Shown: positions 1 through 6,135, numbered from the stretch's first letter. The stretch is DNA of 6,226 bases from Lachnospiraceae bacterium UBA1066 (GCA_002316215.1 DCDB01000272.1:1-6226), one strand, 5' to 3'. The notes: generated by a model from the sequence alone, not told the origin. Made by a program: numbers and translations.

Positions 1-402
1 TGTCTTTACGGAATTCCAGTAAGCAGACGTAAAACCGGCTTTCAGACGGTCCAGCATGGTCGGCTGATAAATATCTTCAAGAAAATACCGTTGGCAGCCT
101 ACTTCCAGCGGTCCCAGAAGAAAGATCCTGAGGGCTAAGACAATAAGCCAGGAAAACACAATGAGAAGAGCGGCAATGACAAGAAACACTCCGGAAACTT
201 CCGGAATCTGGATACCCGGATTATGCACAAAGGGGCTGCTGCCTCCGCCGGCACTATAAGAATATTTTTTTGCGCCGCTTATGCCTCCCCCCACGGCACA
301 CAATGCAATCGTCATAATAATCGCAACCAGGACTGACTTCCAATAAGATCCGCTAAGAGCGGTTTTTCCCATCTGTTTCAATTGGGATCTGTTCCAGTTC
401 AT
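1..402 (-). CDS. DUF975 family integral membrane protein, N-terminal part (C-terminus beyond window edge)
   Basis: 134 codons are visible, starting with ATG at 402 and still open at position 1, so the C-terminal part lies outside the window. The start is fixed by AGGAGG six bases upstream (409-414). The N-terminus (MNWNRSQLKQMGKTALSGSYWKS) has the basic amphipathic opening followed by an aromatic-rich S-Y-W-K segment that is typical of DUF975 proteins. Membrane segments are visible at about residues 24-42 and 72-97, separated by a Gly/Ser/Pro-rich loop. The stretch G97-P-L-E-V-G-C-Q-R-Y-F (to 107) resembles the conserved G-P-L-x-x-G-x-x-x-F/Y-F motif after the second helix. The biochemical function of the family is not known to me. 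It follows the CLC transporter by 88 bases on the same strand and could share its transcript. Family assignment is by recognition, fairly confident; role unknown. Confidence 0.72.
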   Translation of the reverse strand, partial: MNWNRSQLKQMGKTALSGSYWKSVLVAIIMTIALCAVGGGISGAKKYSYSAGGGSSPFVHNPGIQIPEVSGVFLVIAALLIVFSWLIVLALRIFLLGPLEVGCQRYFLEDIYQPTMLDRLKAGFTSAYWNSVKT

Positions 403-490
403 ACTTAACCTCCTGCAAATTTTTCTGATAAAAGCCATGGTGTCAACAACAAAATTCCCGCAATCCTGCTCCATAATACCATATCCCTGT

Positions 491-1756
491 TTATTTTTCC
501 AGACGTTTAAAGGAATCCCCCGACACGCGGTCAATGAACTTGGCTTCCGTTTTGGAATAGACAATTTTCTGCGCGGAGAACACGCTGTAATAGCCGGAAA
601 GCATATAACTCACCGCAATGCAGAGAGCGAAGAAGCCCATCCCGCTGCCTCCGAAAAGTTCAAGTGCAATAAGGATCGAAGAAATCGGGCTGTTCGTGAC
701 GGCGCAAAAAACGCCGCACATGCCGCAGGCCGTACAGATATCCGCCGGCATTCCAAGGAAACCGGACATAAGACAGCCAAGCGAAGCTCCGATAAAGAAA
801 GATGGAACAATTTCCCCGCCTTTATAACCGGCGCAGAGCGTAAGGCAGGTAAACACGATTTTTAAAATGAAGGCATACGGCGGTGCCGTACCCTGAAAGG
901 ATTCCAGGATAACTTCCCGTCCGACTCCGCAATAGTCCTGCGTATGAAGGAGCAAAGCCAGAAGCACAACAGCCGCCCCGCCTGCCGCTATGCGGAGATA
1001 AGGATTCTTAATCCATTTTTGGAAATTAGTACTGCAGAAATGCAGGGAAATGCAGAAAAAGATACCGACAACGGCGCAGGCAATCCCAAGAATAATCACT
1101 TTCGGAAAAGCAAGAGAGTAAAGAGAGGGGACATCCGTTACAGCGTAAGGCGCCTGCAGCGTTGCCGCTTTGAGATAAACTGCGAGCGAATGGGCAATAA
1201 AGGCCGAAAGGACACAAGGCACCAGCGCCGCATAGTAAAGGACGCCCACACTGACAAATTCCATCGGAAGAATGGTTGCGGCAATCGGCGTCCCGAACAG
1301 TGCCGCAAAAGCAGCGCTCATACCGGCCATAATCATGATTTCAGCATCGCTTTCATTCATGTGCAGCTTCTCTGCCGTAAAACTTGCCATGCTGCCCCCG
1401 AGCTGCAGTGCGGCGCCTTCACGTCCGGCTGATCCGCCGAAAAGATGCGTCAGCATCGTGGAAATGACAATCAGCGGCGTCACAACCAGAGGAATCGGTT
1501 TCTGCGTCCTTACCGCCTCAATAACCGTATTTGTCCCGTGATCGCCTTCACGTCCGGCCGCCTTATAAAGGAAAACCGTAAGGAGTCCTGCTGCGGGAAG
1601 TCCCAGGAGCATCCAGGGGTGTTCCAGACGAAACTTCGTTACCATCGTAATGCTCTTGCTGAAAATGCTTGAAACAAAACCAACCGATAGTCCGATAACA
1701 ATCGATATGGCAATCCATTTCCCCAGGCTGATCAATGCTGTCTTAAAAGTCTTCAT
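491..1756 (-). CDS. CLC-family anion transporter, CLC-F-like (candidate fluoride/proton antiporter)
   Basis: 421-residue polytopic membrane protein, about the usual length of a bacterial CLC without CBS domains. CLC signatures are clear: G111-R112-E113-G114 holds the external gating glutamate (E113), and G313-G314-E315-I-V-P-S-F-F-I-G-A is the second anion-pathway motif. The canonical chloride filter GSGIP is absent; the equivalent place reads G74-T-N-T-V-I-E-A. Together with T-H-L-F-G-G-S-A-G-R-E-G, the K-G-G-E-x-x-P-x-F-F-I-G-A version of the second motif and a C-terminal S-G-Y-Y-S-V-F-S-A-Q, this resembles the CLC-F branch, whose known members exchange fluoride for protons and protect against fluoride. 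At the place where the anion-coordinating tyrosine is expected there is F393. The ATG at 1756 is preceded by a purine-rich GGAAGG (1757-1768 region). A LacI-type regulator gene lies 75 bases upstream. I see no fluoride riboswitch in that gap. Chloride or another anion remains possible; the CLC superfamily call is near certain, the fluoride call moderate. Confidence 0.9.
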   Translation of the reverse strand: MKTFKTALISLGKWIAISIVIGLSVGFVSSIFSKSITMVTKFRLEHPWMLLGLPAAGLLTVFLYKAAGREGDHGTNTVIEAVRTQKPIPLVVTPLIVISTMLTHLFGGSAGREGAALQLGGSMASFTAEKLHMNESDAEIMIMAGMSAAFAALFGTPIAATILPMEFVSVGVLYYAALVPCVLSAFIAHSLAVYLKAATLQAPYAVTDVPSLYSLAFPKVIILGIACAVVGIFFCISLHFCSTNFQKWIKNPYLRIAAGGAAVVLLALLLHTQDYCGVGREVILESFQGTAPPYAFILKIVFTCLTLCAGYKGGEIVPSFFIGASLGCLMSGFLGMPADICTACGMCGVFCAVTNSPISSILIALELFGGSGMGFFALCIAVSYMLSGYYSVFSAQKIVYSKTEAKFIDRVSGDSFKRLEK

Positions 1757-1831
1757 TTCCTTCCCCCCATGTTATACGGCCAATCTGCTTTCATCCTGAT
1801 ACTCATTTATTTCCTGTGATAAGCCTTACTT

Positions 1832-2857
1832 TTAAACAGCCGTATTCTCCGGTTCCGCAATCGTCCTGCCGGCAAAAAGCCCGGTCTGGAAACAAAAATC
1901 GTGCGGCGGCCTGTCCTTTTCCTCATCCGTACCCTCAAGACGGCTCAGCATCGTTTCTGCGACCTGTTTTCCGATCTTATCTGTCGGCTGGGTAATAAGC
2001 GTAAGCGCCGGACTGAACGCTTTTGCAAAGTCTTCATTTCCAAACCCTGCAAAAGAAAGCTTTTTCGGAATCGGTATTCCTTTCTCATTGATGGCAATCA
2101 GTGCGCCCAGCGTCATTTCATGATTAGGGATAAAAAGAGCTGTCATATCCTCACAGTTTCTGTACAGTTCATTGAAGCCTTCAATCCCTCCCCGGATGGT
2201 ACAGTCTCCATAGCAGATCAGCCTTTTTTCCGGCTCCAGTCCGTACTCACGAAGCGCTTCTTTATAACCGAGAAGCCTGGAACGCGCCGGGTAGATATTG
2301 GAAGGATCGGCGATAATCCCGATTTTCCGGTGACCTTTTTCAAGAAACTTCAGGATGGCATTCTTTGCGGCATTCTTATTGTCGACAAAGATCCCGTCGC
2401 AGGTCAGGTTATCAATCTTCCGGTCAATCAGGATAATAGGTCTCCCTGCACTTTCAAATATCTTCAGGTTCTGGCCGCTTGTATCCACCGGCATGTTAAC
2501 AATACCGTCCACACGCTTACGATAAAGGAATGCCAGAGATTCTTTTTCCAAAGCCTTATCTGTCCTGCAGTCGCAGACCATTGTGGCATATCCTTTTTTC
2601 CTGAATTCATCTTCCATGCTGGTAATAATTTCCGCACAGAATGTATTGTTGAGTTCCGGAATTACAACTCCGATCGTCATGGAACGGTTCGTACGGACGG
2701 CCCTGGCCACTTCATTGATCTCATAGTGCAGGTCTTTAATCGCCGCTTCTATCTTGACGCGGTTCTTTTCACGGACATTTCCTCCGTTAAGATAAGAAGA
2801 TATTGTCGCCAGGCCGAGCCCGGTTTCTCTGGCAATATCCTTTATTGTCGCCGACAT
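1832..2857 (-). CDS. LacI-family transcriptional regulator
   Basis: 341 residues, the normal length of a LacI/GalR repressor. Residues 2-46 form the N-terminal helix-turn-helix (ATIKDIARETGLGLATISSYLN), followed by the hinge N48-E-V-A-R-A-V-R-T and, from about residue 60, a periplasmic-binding-protein-like sensor domain (TIGVVIPELNNTF, GHRKIGII, R192-S-R-L-L-G-Y, LSFAGFGNEDFA, LTLITQP). Such proteins bind palindromic operators as dimers and respond to a small ligand, usually a sugar or nucleoside. ATG 2857 is preferred because it starts the conserved HTH directly and has AGGAGG six bases upstream; the frame stays open to 3004, but that extension is not family-like and overlaps the glycosyltransferase gene. 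Two departures from the usual pattern: V54 where the hinge leucine that inserts into the minor groove is expected, and G-F-G-N instead of G-F-D-D near residue 271. The effector cannot be named; the targets may include the neighbouring genes. Confidence 0.93.
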   Translation of the reverse strand: MSATIKDIARETGLGLATISSYLNGGNVREKNRVKIEAAIKDLHYEINEVARAVRTNRSMTIGVVIPELNNTFCAEIITSMEDEFRKKGYATMVCDCRTDKALEKESLAFLYRKRVDGIVNMPVDTSGQNLKIFESAGRPIILIDRKIDNLTCDGIFVDNKNAAKNAILKFLEKGHRKIGIIADPSNIYPARSRLLGYKEALREYGLEPEKRLICYGDCTIRGGIEGFNELYRNCEDMTALFIPNHEMTLGALIAINEKGIPIPKKLSFAGFGNEDFAKAFSPALTLITQPTDKIGKQVAETMLSRLEGTDEEKDRPPHDFCFQTGLFAGRTIAEPENTAV

Positions 2858-2861
2858 AAAA

Positions 2862-2869
2862 ATCCTCCT
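2862..2869 (-). promoter_or_regulatory. Ribosome binding site that decides the LacI-family regulator start
   Basis: The minus strand reads AGGAGG (2869-2864) six bases before ATG 2857. It sets the start of the regulator at the conserved HTH and argues against the 49-codon-longer open frame. Confidence 0.85.
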
Positions 2870-2881
2870 CTTTTTAGACCG

Positions 2882-2895
2882 CATCCGGCAGGATG
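2882..2895. promoter_or_regulatory. Imperfect palindrome upstream of the LacI-family gene, possible operator
   Basis: CATCCGGCAGGATG pairs with its own reverse complement at 12 of 14 positions (arms CATCC/GGATG). It lies 25 bases upstream of the regulator start, in the gap after the glycosyltransferase. Size and even symmetry would suit a LacI-family operator used for autoregulation, but there is no clear promoter beside it and no second full copy in front of the CLC gene. It is not followed by a T-run on either strand, so it does not look like a terminator. Confidence 0.25.
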
Positions 2896-2933
2896 AGGCC
2901 TTCCCTTTGCTTGAAAAACTGCCCGGAAGCCAT

Positions 2934-4793
2934 TCAAAAAAGAATCGACGACCAGTCGGGCATACCGTAAAGGCCAAGTTCGTCTGCCAGGTCCTCGCGG
3001 ACATAAACCGGAATATAGCCGTAAATTGACGAGCTCTTCCAGATAAAGTTAAACTTTATCCGCGTCACGAGTACATAATCTGTCATCCTGATATTCCCGT
3101 TCGGATAAAGCGACTTAAGGTCGCAGGCACCGATCAATACATCCGGAATCCCGCCTTCCCGCCATTTTTCATAATTTTTTTCATTCTGCTCACCACTGGT
3201 AATGATATGGCGGTCAAAGGCCAGGCTGTCCTCTCCGTCATTAACATTGTAAATGATATTCTCCTGAAAATACGGGAGTACGGTGACTCCGGCAGAAACT
3301 TCGTTTGTATCGGGAGACTGCCAGTTGCACATAATCCTCTTATCCTCAAGCCCGTACTTTTTTAAGAAAGCGGCAAGTGCCCTTCCGTAGCCATAGGGCT
3401 CAAGAACCTCATTGATACCGGAAATAATGCTGAAAGTGCAGCTTATGGCAATGGAAAGCGCTGCACAATAATAAAGGAGACGCCGCACCAGCCGCGTTTT
3501 TCTCCGTTCCGCTTTCCCGGCGGCTTCCGGCAGCGCCTTTTCGGCAGGCTTTCTTTTTTTTTCAGGCAGAAGACCTTCCTCTTGCTCTGCATTTTCCGCA
3601 GACAGCAGCTCTTCCGTTCGCTCTGCATTTTCCAAAGGCAGCAGCTCTTCCGTTCGCTCTGCATTTTCCAAAGGCAGCAGCTCTTCCGTTCGCTCTGCAC
3701 TTTCCAAAGGCAGAAGTTTCACTGCAGGCGTGTCCTCTCCGACCCAGAAAAAGAAAATCAGGAATATATAAATCAGCCCCGTATGATGCAGGTAAATATA
3801 CACGAAGGCGCAGAAAAGCGAAAAGAGCACGGACGGAAGGACAAGAAGAAGCGCCAGCCCCTTTCGTCTGGCATAATAAAGCATAAGTATCCACAGGAAA
3901 ATCCCAAGGATGATTTCCAGCACAAGGATGACGGTATCAAACTGATAACGGTTCAGCAGCGCATAGTAGGAAATGCTGTCTGCATAGGCACTTTCAACAG
4001 GCAGCCCGAACAGATTGTAAATGAACATGAGAACGGGGCTGTTGTCGCTTTCGTATTTCACCAGGGCATAAGAATCTGCGCGGGGCAGGATCTCGATCAG
4101 CAGAAGAAGCAGTACAAGGATTTCCGTCATAAGGACCAGCTGCTTCCGGTCACTCAGGAAATGCCGCAGACGGTATCCATCTTCCCGAAAATTTTCTAAA
4201 AGAAGAACCAGTACGAAGCTGCCGGAAAAAAGTATGCCGTACGCTGAAGTTATGGCCAGAAAACTGAGCGCAAAGAAAAAATGCCAGGGATGCTCCTCAC
4301 GTGTTTTCCACTGTGATGCCAGTAAAAAAAATGCAAACATCATAAGCCCGTATGGCCTTGCGATAACCGCGTACTGATAAAACAAAAAATAAGTAAACGG
4401 CAGGGCCAGACGGATCAGGCGCAAAAAAGGTGATTTGTAAATGAGAAACGCTGCGGAAACCGACGCAATAAGGACAGAAACAATCTTAAGGCTTATTTCA
4501 TACGAACAGCCGGTTTTTGCAAAAACAGAGAGGATAAGATACCAGGTAGCCGGATGCCCTTCGTAATGCGGCACCTTAAAAAAGATATCAAAATAAGAGG
4601 CACATTTAGCAATCTGCCACGACTCCGCCTCATCAAACCAGGGCTCATGGAAAAAGGCAATGCATGAAGTCAGGACAATGTAAAATGCAAGAACCGCAAG
4701 CTCCGTTTGTCCTGCGGGACGGGAATTCAAAGCCTTAATCCTGCGTCTTGCACTGATACTGATTTTTCTAATAGTTTTAGCCATAGGCTTCAT
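2934..4793 (-). CDS. GT-C-type polytopic membrane glycosyltransferase (family not resolved)
   Basis: About 619 residues from ATG 4793. Other possible starts are ATG 4784 (616 residues) and GTG 4841 (635); none has a Shine-Dalgarno sequence, so the start is uncertain. Numbering from GTG 4841: first membrane helix about 47-64; then H65-E-P-W-F-D-E-A-E-S-W-Q, the acidic D-E motif after the first helix that is diagnostic of ArnT/PMT-like (GT-C) enzymes; then H92-Y-E-G-H-P-A-T-W-Y, and A161-R-P-Y-G after further helices. Such enzymes move a sugar from a polyprenyl-phosphate donor onto a glycan, lipid or protein on the outer face of the membrane. After about ten helices comes a charged loop holding four 12-residue repeats (375-422), a basic stretch (KKRKP, RRKTRLVRR), one more helix (about 455-474) and a roughly 155-residue soluble C-terminal domain. 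Donor and acceptor cannot be told. It lies 76 bases upstream of the regulator gene on the same strand. Confidence 0.8.
   Translation of the reverse strand: MKPMAKTIRKISISARRRIKALNSRPAGQTELAVLAFYIVLTSCIAFFHEPWFDEAESWQIAKCASYFDIFFKVPHYEGHPATWYLILSVFAKTGCSYEISLKIVSVLIASVSAAFLIYKSPFLRLIRLALPFTYFLFYQYAVIARPYGLMMFAFFLLASQWKTREEHPWHFFFALSFLAITSAYGILFSGSFVLVLLLENFREDGYRLRHFLSDRKQLVLMTEILVLLLLLIEILPRADSYALVKYESDNSPVLMFIYNLFGLPVESAYADSISYYALLNRYQFDTVILVLEIILGIFLWILMLYYARRKGLALLLVLPSVLFSLFCAFVYIYLHHTGLIYIFLIFFFWVGEDTPAVKLLPLESAERTEELLPLENAERTEELLPLENAERTEELLSAENAEQEEGLLPEKKRKPAEKALPEAAGKAERRKTRLVRRLLYYCAALSIAISCTFSIISGINEVLEPYGYGRALAAFLKKYGLEDKRIMCNWQSPDTNEVSAGVTVLPYFQENIIYNVNDGEDSLAFDRHIITSGEQNEKNYEKWREGGIPDVLIGACDLKSLYPNGNIRMTDYVLVTRIKFNFIWKSSSIYGYIPVYVREDLADELGLYGMPDWSSILF
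3565..3719 (-). repeat. Tandem 36-base repeat (about four copies) inside the glycosyltransferase gene
   Basis: Copies lie at 3601-3636, 3637-3672 and 3673-3708; each neighbouring pair differs at a single base. A diverged copy lies at 3565-3600 and a few bases of a fifth at 3709-3719. The unit is 12 codons long and in frame, giving the peptide ELLPLENAERTE (variants KLLPLESAERTE and ELLSAENAEQEE). Gain or loss of whole units would keep the frame. The high identity of the central copies points to recent expansion by slippage or unequal recombination. Confidence 0.95.
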
Positions 4794-4824
4794 TTTATAA
4801 CGATATTGACGCGATTTCAACAAT
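4794..4824 (-). promoter_or_regulatory. Possible promoter right at the start of the glycosyltransferase gene
   Basis: On the minus strand TATAAA (4799-4794) stands directly before ATG 4793, with TTGTTG 18 bases upstream (or TTGAAA 15 bases upstream). If used, transcription would begin near 4787, leaving almost no leader before ATG 4784. Neither -35 choice is good and the spacing is not ideal, so this is a weak call. Confidence 0.22.
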
Positions 4825-4841
4825 ACAGACGTGGATTTCAC

Positions 4842-4941
4842 AATTCATTTTCGGCTTGCTATTTCACAGAATGGGCGTTAAGATAACTTTTACAGCTTTA
4901 TAACTTCCGTAAATCCGGATTTCATCAGATAAAGGAGAACT
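4842..4941. other. Divergent intergenic region between the glycosyltransferase and the lipoprotein gene
   Basis: The 100-base gap must hold the plus-strand promoter of the lipoprotein gene and probably a promoter for the minus-strand genes. For the plus strand, TATAAC at 4899-4904 is the best -10 candidate, but no good -35 lies 16-18 bases upstream. AAAGGAG (4931-4937) is the ribosome binding site for ATG 4942. I see no riboswitch-like fold or clear operator. Confidence 0.4.
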
Positions 4942-5865
4942 ATGAATAAAAAAATCATTGCAGTTTTAACAGGAGCAGCCCTTCTCTTTACAGGCTGCGG
5001 TGCAGCAGCAGGCACCGCAAGTACAGCAGATTCAGCAGGCGCCTCAAGCACAGCCTCAACCGCTTCAGGATCTTCCTCTGCCGCTTCCGAAACCGTTGAT
5101 TCCGCCCCTGTCGTCGAAGACACTATTGACAGCAAAGGCATCAGCGCATTCGTCACGCTCGGTGACTACAAAGGACAGGTAATCAACTACCCTGACGATA
5201 CGGCTATCGAAAACGGCATGATTGCAAACATCGATTACGTCGGCACCATCGACGGAACGGAATTCGACGGCGGTTCTTCCACAGACTATGATCTTAAAAT
5301 CGGCTCAGGAAGCTTCATTGACGGTTTTGAAGACCAGCTGGTCGGGCATAAAAAAGGTGAAAAAGTAACGGTCAATGTTACTTTTCCGACAAGCTACGGA
5401 AACAGTGAAGTTGCCGGTAAAGATGCACAGTTTGCCGTTACCATCAACAGTGTCAAGAAACAGAGTCTCGAAGACGCTTTCACAGCTGTCAGCAATTCCT
5501 CGAAGGTCCTTCAGTACCCAAAGGATCTTATGGATACCCTCACTTCGTTTGTAACGAATACCTATTCCTATTACGCAACCACCTACAGCATGGACTATGA
5601 CAGTTTCCTTGCGGCCGCCGGTGTGTCTGTCGACACGGCAGCGCTTTCTTCGGCTAAAACCATACTTGTTGCCGATGCCATTCTCGACAAAGAAGGTATT
5701 ACCAAAGACAGCACGGAATATACGGATATGGAAAAGAATGTCCTGTCCTCAAACGGTTTCGCCGATGAGCAGGCAGCACAGGATGCCGGCGCTCTTATCA
5801 TGGTCCAGAGCTCTACAGGATATTCCCTGGCCTGCGAAGCTATCCAGAAATACGCCGCTTCCTAA
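4942..5865 (+). CDS. Secreted lipoprotein with FKBP-type peptidyl-prolyl isomerase domain and trigger-factor-like C-terminus
   Basis: 307 residues. The N-terminus is a lipoprotein signal (M-N-K-K, hydrophobic stretch 5-16, F-T-G-C with the lipidated cysteine at C19), followed by an Ala/Ser/Thr-rich linker (20-60) that would space the protein from the membrane. Residues about 92-172 form an FKBP domain of the trigger factor type: I-D-Y-V-G-T-I-D-G-T-E-F-D-G-G, then L-K-I-G-S-G-S-F-I-D-G-F-E-D-Q-L-V-G, then V-T-F-P-T-S-Y-G and A-G-K-D-A-Q-F-A-V. F129 sits where FKBP12 has its pocket tryptophan, as in trigger factor. Residues 175-307 look like the helical trigger factor C-terminal (chaperone) region. 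The likely role is folding or prolyl isomerization of exported proteins on the outer face of the membrane. The ATG has AAAGGAG four bases upstream. It is transcribed alone and closed by a strong terminator. Confidence 0.92.
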   Translation: MNKKIIAVLTGAALLFTGCGAAAGTASTADSAGASSTASTASGSSSAASETVDSAPVVEDTIDSKGISAFVTLGDYKGQVINYPDDTAIENGMIANIDYVGTIDGTEFDGGSSTDYDLKIGSGSFIDGFEDQLVGHKKGEKVTVNVTFPTSYGNSEVAGKDAQFAVTINSVKKQSLEDAFTAVSNSSKVLQYPKDLMDTLTSFVTNTYSYYATTYSMDYDSFLAAAGVSVDTAALSSAKTILVADAILDKEGITKDSTEYTDMEKNVLSSNGFADEQAAQDAGALIMVQSSTGYSLACEAIQKYAAS

Positions 5866-5927
5866 ACGATATGAAAACCCGGAAAATCACGGGACAGGGA
5901 TGCAATCCAAAATCTCATAAGTAAGTA

Positions 5928-5964
5928 AAAAGGACAGTTTCCCCAAAAAGGAAACTGTCCTTTT
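5928..5964 (+). terminator. Strong rho-independent terminator, probably bidirectional
   Basis: A perfect 15-base stem (AAAAGGACAGTTTCC at 5928-5942, GGAAACTGTCCTTTT at 5950-5964) with a 7-base loop. The A-run at the left and T-run at the right let it work on both strands. It closes the lipoprotein gene on the plus strand and stands as a second barrier for the converging small gene on the minus strand. Confidence 0.93.
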
Positions 5965-5977
5965 AAAACATAAACAT

Positions 5978-6009
5978 AAAAAAGGTTCCCTCCGCGTAAG
6001 AGAACCTTT
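5978..6009 (-). terminator. Rho-independent terminator of the 37-residue peptide gene
   Basis: On the minus strand AAAGGTTC (6009-6002) pairs with GAACCTTT (5988-5981) over a 13-base loop, and the right arm runs into TTTTTT (5983-5978). It begins 12 bases after the stop codon of the small minus-strand gene, so that gene appears to end its transcript here. Confidence 0.75.
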
Positions 6010-6021
6010 AAATAAACAGCC

Positions 6022-6135
6022 TTAGGATAACGTACCGCACTTGCAGTATTCATTTTCGCTAAAGCTCATCTTGTTTGCCCCGGCCGTCTCTTCGACATCC
6101 AGTTCAGCAATAACAGGTGCTTCCCACTTCTCCAT
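6022..6135 (-). CDS. 37-residue RiPP precursor candidate, lasso-peptide-like (paeninodin type)
   Basis: A short frame, ATG 6135 to TAA 6022, backed by a full expression set: consensus promoter, AGGAGG seven bases before the ATG, and a terminator just after the stop. The likely leader is MEKWEAPVIAELDVEETA (1-18). It has W4-x-x-P7-x-I9-x-x-L12-D-V-x-x-T17, matching the lasso leader pattern Y-x-x-P-x-L bound by the B1 recognition element, and Thr at the penultimate leader position needed for cleavage. The likely core is GANKMSFSENEYCKCGTLS (19-37). Gly is at core position 1 and Glu27 at core position 9, the right distance for a nine-residue macrolactam ring; a ten-residue tail would thread it. 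The Pro-to-Thr spacing (10) and L-D-V agree with paeninodin precursors as I recall them, which also end in Ser. No lasso protease, cyclase or B1 gene is inside the window, so the class is an inference; another RiPP or a small secreted signal peptide is possible. That the gene is real is well supported. Confidence 0.75.
   Translation of the reverse strand: MEKWEAPVIAELDVEETAGANKMSFSENEYCKCGTLS

Noticed and set aside
419..446. Perfect TTGACA (446-441) before the DUF975 gene as a promoter
   Set aside because: The best -10 at proper spacing is AAAAAT, and transcription would start inside the ribosome binding site, so it is unlikely to serve this gene.
1901..2896. Long open frame (331 codons) on the plus strand opposite the LacI-family gene
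   Set aside because: It mirrors the codon use of the real gene, has no ribosome binding site and no recognisable domain; a shadow frame.
2858..3004. Extended N-terminus for the LacI-family protein
   Set aside because: The extra 49 residues are not family-like, overlap the end of the glycosyltransferase gene, and a perfect ribosome binding site stands before the inner ATG.
3443..4199. Open frames on both strands across the 36-base repeats
   Set aside because: The repeat unit lacks stops in several frames and its length is a multiple of three, so repeated open frames arise automatically. Only the glycosyltransferase frame continues into sensible protein on both sides.
4797..4848. Short minus-strand frame from ATG 4848 upstream of the glycosyltransferase
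   Set aside because: About 17 codons, no ribosome binding site and no recognisable features; not supportable as a leader peptide.
5878..5893. Short inverted repeat CCCG...CGGG after the lipoprotein gene
   Set aside because: Only a four-base stem with no T-run; the strong terminator at 5928-5964 explains termination.
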